From positions 1 through 64,000 of the forward strand of contig NZ_JACKTL010000069.1 in NCBI RefSeq assembly GCF_025822245.1: 64,000 nt of DNA. The letters are read 5' to 3'. This DNA is from Mycolicibacterium hodleri. Its GTDB lineage: Bacteria > Actinomycetota > Actinomycetes > Mycobacteriales > Mycobacteriaceae. Under the pieces are notes generated by a model that was given only the letters and a program-made list of their open reading frames with translations, did no database searches and was not told where the DNA came from. Every line of letters begins with the position of its first letter. Position 1 is the first letter of the stretch. Positions 34,200-54,757 of this stretch are shown here, in pieces. Position numbers and translations under genes: made by a program.

Positions 34200-35612
34200 T
34201 CAGATCTTGGCGACCGGTGCGCCCGCGGGCAGCGGCACGGCCTGGACGCCGGGGGTGTGGATCGCGCCGGCCAGCCAGGGCAGCGCCGCGGTGAACACCT
34301 GGGTGGCCAGTGGCCAGTCGTGGCGACCCGTCGTCGGCACCACCGAGCACGTGATGCCCTTGGCCTTGCCGAGCCCGCACAGTGTGTTGGCGGCCTGCGT
34401 CTGATCGGTGGGCATGCCGTCCGCGTCGCGCCCGCCCAGCCCGACGGCACCCTCGCTGTGCGGCATGTTGAACTTCTTCGGCGCATCGGTGGAGATGGCG
34501 AACCAGCCCGAGACGCCTTGATAGGGGCCGTGTTTGGCCATGACGGTCGCCGGGTCGAACTGTGCCCAGGCCGCCTCGCTGCCGCCGTAGAGCCGGGCGA
34601 CCGTTTGATCCTTGGTGCCCGCGTTGGGCCCCGTGTCGCCGGCGATGTCGACGAAGCTGGAGAACAGGTCGGGATGCATGACGGTCAGGTCGACGGCGCA
34701 GGTGCCGCCCATCGACCAGCCGACGACGCCCCAGTCGGAGCTTGCCGAGCTGGTGCCGAAGGTGGCGTTCACGTAGGGCACCACGTCCTTGGTGAGATGG
34801 TCGGCGACGTTGCCGCGGGTGCCGTTGACGCACTCGGTGTCGTTATTGAACGAGCCGCCGGAGTCGACGAAGACCAGCACGGGTGCGTTGCCGCCGTGGG
34901 ATTGGGCGAAGGAGTCGACGATGGACGCGGCGTTGCCGGTGCGAAGCCAGTCGGCGGGGGTGTTGAACTCGCCGCCGATCATCATCACCACGGGCAGCTT
35001 CGGCGCGGGGTTGGTGGCGAACCACCGCGGGGGCAGGTAGACCAGCTCGGTGCGGTGCTTGAATCCCGATGCGGCCGACGGGATGTCGACCGGCACGACG
35101 CTGCCGTGGTCGAGCACGGTGCCGGACTTCTGCATGGCGGTCACGGTGTCGAGGTCCGTCTCGTCGGGCAGGGGACCGGCGGTCAATTGGTTCCAGGCGA
35201 CCTGCACGGTGGGGAAGTAGCCCACCCAGGTGTTGAGCGCCAGGCCGGTGCTCAGCAGGCACAGCGGGACCGCCGCCACCGCGGCGATGCGGCGCCACTT
35301 CACCCCGCGCCAGCCGAATATCGCTGCGGCGAGGGCGAATCCCGTCACACCGGTCCACACCCACAGCGAGTCGGGAGCGGGATCACCCGCCATGCCCTGG
35401 GAGTCGACGTACCAGTGCGCCCACGCGGCCGCGCCGACGCCCACCAAGACGGCCACGGGTGCCCAGATCAGCCACCAGCGCCGCGCTCGCCAACCCAGCG
35501 CGGCGACCAGCACCACGAGCGCGATGATCTGGATGGTCAGCGGCAGCCAGCCCTGCAGGAGCGACAGTCCGTGGCGGTAGGTGGCAGGAGCATCGGCGGC
35601 CAAGAAGTGCAC
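34200..35612 (-). CDS. Membrane protein with a C-terminal esterase (antigen 85-like fold) domain
   Basis: About 470 aa from the GTG used here. Four hydrophobic helices occupy the first 170 residues, then an extracytoplasmic esterase domain has the nucleophile elbow G-W-S300-M-G-G and a late GRHDWP that could carry the catalytic His. This layout occurs in actinobacterial esterase/mycolyltransferase-like proteins. It may act on envelope lipids or esters. The start is uncertain: ATG 35669 is in frame but would overlap the fadE5 terminator region. The stop abuts that of the convergent LLM gene. Confidence 0.8.
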   Translation of the reverse strand: MHFLAADAPATYRHGLSLLQGWLPLTIQIIALVVLVAALGWRARRWWLIWAPVAVLVGVGAAAWAHWYVDSQGMAGDPAPDSLWVWTGVTGFALAAAIFGWRGVKWRRIAAVAAVPLCLLSTGLALNTWVGYFPTVQVAWNQLTAGPLPDETDLDTVTAMQKSGTVLDHGSVVPVDIPSAASGFKHRTELVYLPPRWFATNPAPKLPVVMMIGGEFNTPADWLRTGNAASIVDSFAQSHGGNAPVLVFVDSGGSFNNDTECVNGTRGNVADHLTKDVVPYVNATFGTSSASSDWGVVGWSMGGTCAVDLTVMHPDLFSSFVDIAGDTGPNAGTKDQTVARLYGGSEAAWAQFDPATVMAKHGPYQGVSGWFAISTDAPKKFNMPHSEGAVGLGGRDADGMPTDQTQAANTLCGLGKAKGITCSVVPTTGRHDWPLATQVFTAALPWLAGAIHTPGVQAVPLPAGAPVAKI

Positions 35613-35669
35613 GTTTACATGGTCGCAATGAAACCTGGGCGGTAGCTGTTCGGCGGTTATGAAACGCAA

Positions 35670-35695
35670 GAGGCCCCCGCCGCAGCGGGGGCCTC
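35670..35695 (-). terminator. Terminator hairpin downstream of fadE5
   Basis: A perfect 11-bp stem, GAGGCCCCCGC with its complement and a 4-nt loop, followed on the minus strand by TTGCGTTTC. It lies 17 nt after the fadE5 stop. Confidence 0.8.
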
Positions 35696-35712
35696 GAGCG
35701 CGTGATTCGACG

Positions 35713-37548
35713 TTAGAAGGCAGCCTCGTCGAGTTCCATCACTTCGTTGTCGATGTTCTCCAGCACCAGACGCGTGCTGGACAGCAGGGGCAGGAAGTTC
35801 TTGGCGAAGAACGACGCGACGGCGATCTTGCCCTCGTAGAAGGACTTGTCCGCGCCGGTCGCACCCTGGTCGAGGGCGGCGATGGCCACGACGGCCTGCT
35901 TCTGCAGGAGCCAGCCGAGCACCAGGTCGCCGACGCTCATGAGGAAGCGCACCGAACCGAGGCCCACCTTGTAGATGTTGGCCGAATCCTCCTGGGCCGA
36001 CATCAGGAAGCCGGTCAGCGTGGCGGCCATGCCCTGGACGTCGGCCAAGGCGTTCGCCAGCAGTTCACGCTCGGCCTTGAGGCGTCCGTTGCCGGATTCG
36101 TTCTTGACGAACTGCTCGATTTCGTTCGCGACGTAGCCCAGCGCAACACCCTTGTCGCGGACGATCTTCCGGAAGAAGAAGTCCTGCGCCTGAATGGCGG
36201 TGGTGCCCTCGTAGAGCGAGTCGATCTTCGCGTCGCGGATGTACTGCTCGACCGGGTAGTCCTGCAGGAAGCCGGAACCACCGAAGGTCTGCAGGCTCTC
36301 GGTCAGCTTGGCGTAGGCCTGCTCCGAGCCGACGCCCTTGACGATTGGGAGCAGCAGGTCGTTGACCTTGCCCGCAAGCTCGGGGTCCACGCCGTGGACG
36401 GCCTTGGCGACCTCGGCGTCCTGGAACGTCGCGGTGTACAGGTACAGCGCGCGAAGAGATTCCGCGTAGGCCTTCTGCGTCATCAGCGACCGGCGCACGT
36501 CGGGGTGGTGCGTGATGGACACGCGGGGCGCGGTCTTGTCGGTCATCTGGGTCAGGTCGGCGCCCTGGATGCGGCTCTTGGCGTACTCGAGCGCGTTGAG
36601 GTAGCCGGTCGACAGCGTGGCGATGGCCTTGGTGCCCACCATCATTCGGGCCTGCTCGATGACCTCGAACATCTGCGCGATGCCGTTGTGCACCTCGCCG
36701 ACGAGCCAGCCGACGGCGGGGGTGCCGTGCTGGCCGAGCGACAGCTCACACGTCGCCGAGACCTTGAGGCCCATCTTGTGCTCCACGTTGGTGACGTAGA
36801 CGCCGTTGCGCTCGCCGGGCTCACCGGTCTCGAAGTCGAAGTGGTACTTCGGCACGAAGAACAGCGACAGGCCCTTGGTGCCCGGACCGGCACCCTCGGG
36901 ACGCGCAAGCACCAGGTGCAGGATGTTCTCGCCGAGGTCGTCGGCGTCACCGGAGGTGATGAAGCGCTTCACGCCGTCCAGGTGCCACGTGCCGTCGGGC
37001 TGCTGGACTGCCTTGGTGCGGCCCGCGCCGACGTCGGAACCGGCGTCGGGCTCGGTGAGCACCATGGTGGAGGTCCATCCGCGCTCGGCGGCCAGGATGG
37101 CCCACTTCTTCTGCTCTTCGGTGGCCTGGTTGTACATGATCTGCGCGAAGCCGGCGCCCATCGAGTACATGTACACGGCGGGGTTTGCGCCGAGCACGCT
37201 TTCCATCAAGGCCCACTGCAGTGCGCGGGGCATCGGCATGCCGCCGAGCTCCTCGTCGAGGCCGATCTTGTCCCAGCCGCCGTCGATGATGGTGCGAACA
37301 GACTTCTTGAAGGCCTCGGGCAGCTTCACCGTGTGGGTCTCGGGATCGAACACCGGGGGGTTGCGATCGCCGTCGGCGAACGAATCGGCGATGGGTCCCT
37401 CGGCCAGCCGGGTGATCTCCGCGAGCATCTCACGGGCGGTGTCGCCGTCGAGGTCGCCGTAGGCTCCCTCGCCGAGCACCTTGTCCATTCCGAAGACCTC
37501 GAAGAGGTTGAACAGCTGGTCACGGACGTTGCTCTTGTAATGGCTCAC
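35713..37548 (-). CDS. fadE5: Acyl-CoA dehydrogenase FadE5
   Basis: 611 aa and nearly superimposable on recalled M. tuberculosis FadE5 (Rv0244c), including SHYKSNVRDQLFNLFEV at the start, TEPDAGSDVGAGRTKAV, LYEGTTAIQ with catalytic base E447, and LDEAAF at the end. FadE5 oxidises a wide range of acyl-CoAs. GTG start with GAGGAG about 7 nt upstream. This is the third FadE5-type gene in the window and the syntenic one. Its promoter carries two TTAC-N6-GTA-type boxes, and it sits next to the TPP locus. Confidence 0.95.
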   Translation of the reverse strand: MSHYKSNVRDQLFNLFEVFGMDKVLGEGAYGDLDGDTAREMLAEITRLAEGPIADSFADGDRNPPVFDPETHTVKLPEAFKKSVRTIIDGGWDKIGLDEELGGMPMPRALQWALMESVLGANPAVYMYSMGAGFAQIMYNQATEEQKKWAILAAERGWTSTMVLTEPDAGSDVGAGRTKAVQQPDGTWHLDGVKRFITSGDADDLGENILHLVLARPEGAGPGTKGLSLFFVPKYHFDFETGEPGERNGVYVTNVEHKMGLKVSATCELSLGQHGTPAVGWLVGEVHNGIAQMFEVIEQARMMVGTKAIATLSTGYLNALEYAKSRIQGADLTQMTDKTAPRVSITHHPDVRRSLMTQKAYAESLRALYLYTATFQDAEVAKAVHGVDPELAGKVNDLLLPIVKGVGSEQAYAKLTESLQTFGGSGFLQDYPVEQYIRDAKIDSLYEGTTAIQAQDFFFRKIVRDKGVALGYVANEIEQFVKNESGNGRLKAERELLANALADVQGMAATLTGFLMSAQEDSANIYKVGLGSVRFLMSVGDLVLGWLLQKQAVVAIAALDQGATGADKSFYEGKIAVASFFAKNFLPLLSSTRLVLENIDNEVMELDEAAF

Positions 37549-37596
37549 GAATTCTCCTCGATGAGATGCCGTCTGCGGTTGGGTACTCGGGCTAAG

Positions 37597-37636
37597 TTAC
37601 CCACCAGTAACTGCCGCCAACTATACCGGCTGGTAA
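37597..37636. promoter_or_regulatory. Two TTAC-N6-GTA(A/T) boxes upstream of fadE5
   Basis: AGTTAC-CCACCA-GTAACT (core 37597-37610) is a palindrome with 6-bp arms. A second site, ATAC-CGGCTG-GTAA (37623-37636; TTAC-N6-GTAT on the minus strand), lies 26 bp away. Both match the spacing of the fabG4/fadA2 palindrome. Their position 49-88 bp before the fadE5 GTG fits a promoter operator. Confidence 0.55.
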
Positions 37637-37795
37637 CTTGTTCGCAAAGCAGTGTCGAGCAAATTTCCGCTGGCTAACCAACCCGACGGTTGATTGGGCC
37701 GGCCGTAAGCGACGATTGGGCACCTTGACCTGCGGTTTCCGGCCAATGTGATGTCTGCCACGAGGCGCTCTAGCACGCCCGTTAGGGTGAGGCGC

Positions 37796-38871
37796 ATGAG
37801 GCGCGTGGTGGTCTGGGGGACGGGAAACATGGGCTCGACGGCGATCCGCTCCACGGTCGCGTTTCCCGGGCTCGAACTCGCCGGCGTGATCACGTCGTCC
37901 CCGGACAAGGTGGGACGTGACGCCGCCACGTTCGCCGGCCTGCCCGACGACACCGGAGTCCTGGCGGGAGCCGACGTCGACGCGGCGCTGGCCGACTGCG
38001 ACGCGGTGGCCTACATGGCCTCCGGCGACATCCGCCCCGACGACGCCGTCGCCGACATCGAGCGGTGCCTCCGGGCCGGCGCGCACGTCGTCACGCCGTC
38101 GCTCTACTCCCTCTACGACCCGCGCTCCGCGCCCGGCGAATGGGTCGACCGCCTGACCGCCGCCGCCGAGCAGGGCGGCGCCACCCTGCTGGTCAGCGGC
38201 GTCGACCCGGGATGGGCCAACGACGCGCTCGCCATCATGGCCGCCGGGCTCTGCACGCGCATCAAGACGATCCACTGTCAGGAGATCTTCGACTACTCCA
38301 CCTACGACCAGCCGCACGCGGTCCGGGTCAGCTGCGGTTTCGGCGGATCGATGGACGAGGTGCCGATGATGCTGCTGCCGTCGGTCCCGACGATGGTGTG
38401 GGGCGGCAACATCCGGCTGATCGGCCGCGGTCTCGGCCTGGAGATCGACGACATCACCGAGGTCGTCGAACGGCGACCGCTCGAGGAGTCGGTCGAGAAC
38501 GTGATGGGGCACTTCGGCAAGGGCACCCAGGGCGCGTTCTGGCTGAAGATCATCGGCTGGTCCGGTGGCCGCGAGCGCATCGTCGTCGACCACGTCACCC
38601 GCATCGACCCGGCGTGCGCGCCCGACTGGCCGCAGCCCGACGAGGGCGTCGGCGACCACCGCGTCGTCGTCGACGGCGACCCTCAGCTGACCATCGTCAG
38701 CCGCGCCGACGTCCCGGGCGGCACCCGCGCCGACGGCGGCAACACCACGGCCGCCAACCGCCTGCTCGGTGCCGTCGAGTGGCTGGCGACCCAGAAGCCG
38801 GGCATCTACGACGGCCTCGACGTGCCGTTGCACACGCCGCTGCCCGCCGAGGTCGAAGCCACCCGCTGGGC

Positions 38872-38875
<4 letters not shown>
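37796..38875 (+). CDS. Dihydrodipicolinate-reductase-like NAD(P)-dependent oxidoreductase
   Basis: A 359-aa protein with an N-terminal Rossmann motif VVVWGTGNMGSTAIRS and the second-domain segment VSGVDPGWANDALAIMAAGL seen in the DapB-like/2,4-diaminopentanoate dehydrogenase-like family of actinobacteria. I recall the same gene beside the TPP pks in M. smegmatis. The reaction is unknown and it is not a true lysine-pathway DapB. Its stop shares CTAG with the convergent polyketide synthase gene. A role in TPP synthesis is possible but not shown. Confidence 0.82.
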
Positions 38876-49863
<10,988 letters not shown>

Positions 49864-49900
49864 GGTGGAGCCCTTCCATCGTGACCTACGGTGAGGTAAC

Positions 49901-49934
49901 TTACTCGGCGGTCAGATAACTTACCCAGCTGTCA
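49901..49934. promoter_or_regulatory. Tandem TTAC-N6-GTCA boxes between pks and papA3
   Basis: TAACTTACTCGGCGGTCAG and TAACTTACCCAGCTGTCAG are direct repeats 20 bp apart (cores 49901-49914 and 49921-49934). Each matches the TTAC-N6-GTAA palindromes of fabG4/fadA2 and fadE5 in the first half and spacing, with GTCA instead of GTAA. They start 38 bp upstream of the pks start codon, in the only intergenic region of the divergent TPP genes. Confidence 0.55.
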
Positions 49935-50119
49935 GTTTCGGCGCCACCGAGGCGCCGGAGTTGCTGAGAAGCACTGCCGCCGCCCACTATGGCACGTGCG
50001 GCGCGACGTCACAGATTCGTCACCGGCGAAAGGGTTTAGTCGGCCACCGAGGGTATGTTGGGCGCCGCGACCGTGAGGTGCCGCACCCGGCAACCGGGCA
50101 AACTGGGAGGACGACGTTC

Positions 50120-51541
50120 TTGCGCATCGGGGACATCACCATCGGCGCTCTTCACGAGTGGTCGGTGACGGCGGGCACCGTGACGTCGTGGCATCCCACA
50201 CCCGCGGCGCAGGAGAAGGCCCGACAGGCGCCCGTCAGCCCGGTGCCGGTGAGCTACATGCAGCGCCAGCACCTCCGCAACTACCGTGACCGCACGAACG
50301 CCGGCTTGAACTTCTCGCGGCAGATCATCGCCAGCTGCGAGGTCGCCGGCCAGTGCGACGTCGCGGCCATGGACCACGCCGTCAACGCCTACCTGCGGCG
50401 GCACGACACCTTCCGGAGCTGGTTCGAACACACCGATGCCGGCGACTTCGTCCGGCACGCCCTCGAGGATCCCTCCGACATCGAGTTCGTGCCCGTCGAC
50501 CAGGGGCACCTGACGGCCGACGAGATCCGCGAACACGCCACGAGCATCCCAAATCCGTTGGAGTGGGGCTGCTTCACGTTCGGCATCGTCCAGAACGACG
50601 ACCACTTCACCTTCTTCGCCGCCATGGACCACGTCCACGGGGATGCGACGCTGATCGGCACCACGATGATGGAGGCCAACGGCATGTACTCGGCGTTGAG
50701 CACGGGCGGCGACGCCCTGGTGCTTCCCGACGCCGGCAGCTTCGACGACTTCTGCGTCCGTGAGGGCGAGTACACCGCGGAGCTGACCACGGATTCACCC
50801 GGGGTGCGCCGGTGGATCGAGTTCGCGCAGAACAACGCCGACGGTTTCCCGGAGTTCCCCCTGCCGCTCGGAAACCCGGGCAAGGCCACCGCCAGCGACA
50901 TGACCTCCCACGTGCTGATGGACGCGGGGCAGACGGAACGCTTCGAGGCGGCGTGCTCGGCCGCGGGCGCGCGCTTCGTCGGCGGGCTGTTCGCGTGCCT
51001 CGGCCTGGTCGAACACGAGTTCACCGGGGCCCTTACCTACTACGGGCTGACGCCGAGGGATTCCCGGACCGCCGGCGACAACTTCATGACGCAGGGGTGG
51101 TTCACCGGTCTGATCCCGATCGTCGTCCCGGTGGCCGCGACGTCCTTCACCGAGGCGGCGGCGGCGGCCCAAGCGTGCTTCGACTCGAGTTTGGACATGG
51201 TCCGGGTGCCGTACTACCGGGTGCTGGAGTTGGCGCCGTGGCTGCGGTGGCCCCAGCCGAACTTCCCGGTGTCGAACTTCCTGCACGGCGGGGCGGCGCC
51301 GCTGAACGCCGTGCTGGCGGCGGGTGCCATGGGGCTGGCCAACAACATCGGGATCTATCCCGACGGGCGGTTCTCCTACCAGCTGACCATCTACATATTC
51401 CGGTACGGGGAGGGCACGGTCATGGCGATCATGCATCCCGACAACCCGGTGGCCAAGAAGTCGGCAACCCGCTACATGGAGGCGATGAGTTCGATCGCCG
51501 GGCGCGTCGCCGACAGCGGCCACTGGGGACGCGTCGCATGA
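50120..51541 (+). CDS. papA3: Polyketide-associated acyltransferase PapA3 (TPP pathway)
   Basis: A 473-aa condensation-fold acyltransferase similar to PapA1/PapA2/PapA3 (SWHPTPAAQEKA near the N-terminus). The catalytic HxxxD motif is H171-V-H-G-D175, and the structural NNIGIYPDGRFSYQL block is near the C-terminus. In the TPP pathway PapA3 acylates trehalose to give 2,3-diacyltrehalose. Start TTG, chosen because GGGAGG lies 9 nt upstream and the N-terminus (LRIGDITIGALHEW) aligns with other Pap proteins. First gene of the papA3-mmpL10-fadD23-PE series. Confidence 0.9.
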   Translation: MRIGDITIGALHEWSVTAGTVTSWHPTPAAQEKARQAPVSPVPVSYMQRQHLRNYRDRTNAGLNFSRQIIASCEVAGQCDVAAMDHAVNAYLRRHDTFRSWFEHTDAGDFVRHALEDPSDIEFVPVDQGHLTADEIREHATSIPNPLEWGCFTFGIVQNDDHFTFFAAMDHVHGDATLIGTTMMEANGMYSALSTGGDALVLPDAGSFDDFCVREGEYTAELTTDSPGVRRWIEFAQNNADGFPEFPLPLGNPGKATASDMTSHVLMDAGQTERFEAACSAAGARFVGGLFACLGLVEHEFTGALTYYGLTPRDSRTAGDNFMTQGWFTGLIPIVVPVAATSFTEAAAAAQACFDSSLDMVRVPYYRVLELAPWLRWPQPNFPVSNFLHGGAAPLNAVLAAGAMGLANNIGIYPDGRFSYQLTIYIFRYGEGTVMAIMHPDNPVAKKSATRYMEAMSSIAGRVADSGHWGRVA

Positions 51542-51610
51542 CGGGGAACAGATGATTGGCAAGCATTGGCACGGACCACGGCCGGCGAACCGTGCGGCGG
51601 TGAGGCCGGC

Positions 51611-54600
51611 ATGCGGCGGCTGAGCGATCTCGTGGTGCGGTGGCCCCTGGCCGTCATCGGGGTGTGGCTCGCTCTCGCGATCGCCCTACCGCTGGCGGTC
51701 CCGTCGCTCGGCGAGATGTCCCAGCGGCACCCGCTGCAAATCCTGCCAGCCGACGCGCCGTCCAGCGTTACCGCGGCGAAGATGACCGCGGCGTTCAAGG
51801 AGCCCGGCTCGGACAACCTGATGGTCGTCGCCCTGATCAACGACAAGGGCCTCACTCCCGCCGACGAGACGGCGTACCGCAAGCTGGTCGACGCCATCCG
51901 CGACGACGTCAGAGACGTCGTGTCCGTGCAGGACTTCGTCGGCACCCCGCAGCTGCGACCGTTCCTGACCAGCGAGGACAAGACGACCTGGGTGCTGCCG
52001 GTGAGCCTCCAGGGTGAACTGGGCACCCCGCGTGCCTACGAGTCCTTCACCCGCGTCAGCGACATCGTCAGACAGAACGTGCCGACCGGTGGCGGCGACT
52101 CCGGAGGTCAGCTCGCCGTGCAGGTCACGGGTCCCGCCGCCACGGTCGCGGACCTCACGGTCGCCGGGCAGACGGATCGTCTTCCGATCGAGATCGCGAT
52201 CGCCGTCCTGGTTCTCCTGGTGCTGCTGCTGGTCTACCGCAGCGCGGTGACGATGCTGCTGCCGCTGATCACCATCGGCGGTTCCCTGGTGATCGCCCAG
52301 GCGCTGGTCGCGGGGTACTCGGAGCTGACGGGCTCCGGAGTGTCGAACCAGTCCATCGTGTTCCTGAGCGCGATCATGGCGGGCGCCGGCACGGACTACG
52401 CGGTGTTCCTCATCAGCCGTTATCACGACTACGTGCGTGCGGGCGAGGATTCCGACCGGGCCGTCAAGGCGGCCATGAAGTCCATCGGAAAGGTGATCAC
52501 CGCGTCCGCGGTGACCGTGGGTCTGACGTTCCTCTGTCTGAGCTTCGCCAAGATGGGCGTGTTCCGAACCGTCGGAGTGTCCTCGGCGATCGGCATCGGC
52601 GTCGCCTATCTCGCGGGGGTCACCCTGCTGCCCGCGATCCTGGTGCTCGCCGGGCCGCGCGGCTGGGTCACGCCGCGACGGGAACTGACCACCAGATTCT
52701 GGCGGCGATCGGGCATCCGGATCGTCCGAAAGCCGGTGCCGCACCTGGTGGTGAGCCTCCTGGTGCTGGCCATCCTGGCAAGCTTCGCGACGGTCGCGCA
52801 CTTCAACTACGACGACCGCAAGGTGGTGTCGCCGTCGGCGGCGAGCTCGGTCGGGTACGCCGCGTTGGAGCGCCACTTCCCGATCAGCCAGGCGATCCCC
52901 GAGTACATCCTCGTCCAGTCGCCGCGCGATCTGCGCTCGCCGCAAGCCCTCGCGGACCTCGAACAAATGGCCTCCCGGGTGGCTCAACTTCCCAACGTCG
53001 GCCTGGTCAGCGGCATCACCCGGCCGGTCGGCCAGGTCCCGCCGGAATTCCGGGCCACCTACCAGGCGGGCATCGTCGGCGACCGGCTGGCCGACGGGTC
53101 CACCGAGATCGGCAAGCGCGCCGGCGACCTCAACCGGCTCGCCTCGGGCGCCAACACCCTCGCCGACAACCTCGGTGACGTGCGTTCCCAGATCAACCGG
53201 ATGGCGCCCAGCATCCAAAGCCTGCTCGACGCGTTCTCGTCGATGAAGTCCAAGGACGGTGGCGACAAGCTGGTCCGGGACGTGGCGGCCGCCGCCAGGC
53301 TCGTCAAGGCCGTCAACCGCCTCGGCAACTCGATGGGCGTCAACTTCGCCAGCGCCAGGGACATGTTCGCCTGGATCGGGCCGGTCCTGGTGGCGCTGCA
53401 GGGCAACCCGGTCTGCGACGCCGACGCGTCGTGCACCGACACGCGCAACCAGTTCGAGCGGCTCGCCGCGGCCCGAGACGCCGGAGCCCTCGACGAGGTC
53501 AACGCCGCCGCGAAGGACTTGGCGAGTTCCGACGACAAGGAGACCCTCTCCGCGACGGTGAACAAACTCAACGGCGCGCTGGCGAGCATCTCCAAGGCGG
53601 CGAAGGCCGCGGGGCTCGACCAACCCGGCGGCCCGCAGAGCAGCCTTAGCCAACTGCAACAGGGTGCCAACCGCCTGGCCGGTGGCAGCCGGGAGGTCGC
53701 CGGCGGCGTCGACCAACTCGTCGACCAGGTCAAGGTGATGGCCGACGGACTCGACCAGGCGTCGGCGTTCCTGCTGTCGATGCGATCCGATGCCGCGAAC
53801 CCGTCGATGGCCGGGTTCAACATCCCACCCGAGGTGCTCGGCCTTGCGGACTTCAAGAAGGCCTCGGCGGCGTACATCTCGCCGGACGGGCACTCGGTGC
53901 GGTACTTGATCCAGACGAAGCTGAACCCGTTCAGCTCCGAGGCGATGGATCAGGTCAACCAGATCGGCGACGTCGCCCGCGGCGCTCAGCCGAACACCGC
54001 GCTGTCCGACGCCACGATCTCGATGGGCGGCTTCCCCGTCGCGTTGCGGGACACCCGCGACTACTACGAGCAAGACATCCGGTTCATCATCGCCGCGACT
54101 CTCGCCGTGGTGCTGCTGACCCTGATGGTGGTGCTGCGGTCGCTCGTGGCCCCGCTCTACCTCGTCGGGTCGGTGGTGATCTCGTACTTCGCGGCCATCG
54201 GCGTCGGCGTGCTGGTCTTCCAATTCGGCCTCGGTCAGCAACTGCATTGGAGCGTGCCGCCGTTGGCGTTCGTCGTGCTGGTGGCGGTGGGTGCCGACTA
54301 CAACATGCTGTTCGTGTCGCGAATGCGGGAGGAGTCCGGGCGCAGCGTGCGCTACGGAGTCATCCAGACCCTGCGCTCGACGGGCGGTGTGATCACCGCC
54401 GCGGGCCTGATCTTCGCCGCGTCGATGGCAGGTCTGCTGTTCTCCAGCATCGGCATCGTCGTCCAGAGCGGTTTCGTGATCGGCGTGGGCATCTTGCTGG
54501 ACACGTTCGTGGTGCGCACCATCACGGTTCCCGCCATCGCGGCGTTGGTCGGCAGGGCTAACTGGTGGCCGTCACGGGCGGGTGGACGGGAGTCGACGCC

Positions 54601-54628
54601 ACGCGAGTCGACGGCCGTGGCGGGATGA
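51611..54628 (+). CDS. mmpL10: MmpL10 lipid exporter
   Basis: A 1,005-aa RND/MmpL transporter with twelve helices in two halves. The proton-relay Asp-Tyr pairs are seen in AGAGTDYAVFLISRYHDY and AVGADYNMLFVSRM. The second periplasmic loop is long and partly coiled-coil-like (residues about 500-800), as in the MmpL8/MmpL10 group. MmpL10 moves diacyltrehalose across the inner membrane in TPP synthesis. The length agrees with M. tuberculosis MmpL10 (about 1,000 aa). ATG start within a GTGAGG context, 69 nt after papA3. Confidence 0.92.
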   Translation: MRRLSDLVVRWPLAVIGVWLALAIALPLAVPSLGEMSQRHPLQILPADAPSSVTAAKMTAAFKEPGSDNLMVVALINDKGLTPADETAYRKLVDAIRDDVRDVVSVQDFVGTPQLRPFLTSEDKTTWVLPVSLQGELGTPRAYESFTRVSDIVRQNVPTGGGDSGGQLAVQVTGPAATVADLTVAGQTDRLPIEIAIAVLVLLVLLLVYRSAVTMLLPLITIGGSLVIAQALVAGYSELTGSGVSNQSIVFLSAIMAGAGTDYAVFLISRYHDYVRAGEDSDRAVKAAMKSIGKVITASAVTVGLTFLCLSFAKMGVFRTVGVSSAIGIGVAYLAGVTLLPAILVLAGPRGWVTPRRELTTRFWRRSGIRIVRKPVPHLVVSLLVLAILASFATVAHFNYDDRKVVSPSAASSVGYAALERHFPISQAIPEYILVQSPRDLRSPQALADLEQMASRVAQLPNVGLVSGITRPVGQVPPEFRATYQAGIVGDRLADGSTEIGKRAGDLNRLASGANTLADNLGDVRSQINRMAPSIQSLLDAFSSMKSKDGGDKLVRDVAAAARLVKAVNRLGNSMGVNFASARDMFAWIGPVLVALQGNPVCDADASCTDTRNQFERLAAARDAGALDEVNAAAKDLASSDDKETLSATVNKLNGALASISKAAKAAGLDQPGGPQSSLSQLQQGANRLAGGSREVAGGVDQLVDQVKVMADGLDQASAFLLSMRSDAANPSMAGFNIPPEVLGLADFKKASAAYISPDGHSVRYLIQTKLNPFSSEAMDQVNQIGDVARGAQPNTALSDATISMGGFPVALRDTRDYYEQDIRFIIAATLAVVLLTLMVVLRSLVAPLYLVGSVVISYFAAIGVGVLVFQFGLGQQLHWSVPPLAFVVLVAVGADYNMLFVSRMREESGRSVRYGVIQTLRSTGGVITAAGLIFAASMAGLLFSSIGIVVQSGFVIGVGILLDTFVVRTITVPAIAALVGRANWWPSRAGGRESTPRESTAVAG

Positions 54629-54757
54629 GCGAGTGATCATGATGTGTGTGACACTGAGGGCGAGCGGGGCCCCGGGCAGGGCCGAATGGGCTCCACGACG
54701 GCGTAGGTCGGTGACGGCTCCGCGCCGGCGACATCAACGACCGAGTACGGAATCATC

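Noticed and set aside
49864..50119. Possible -10 (TATGTT at 50054-50059) for papA3
   Set aside because: No convincing -35 at proper distance; mycobacterial promoters are too degenerate to call from this alone.
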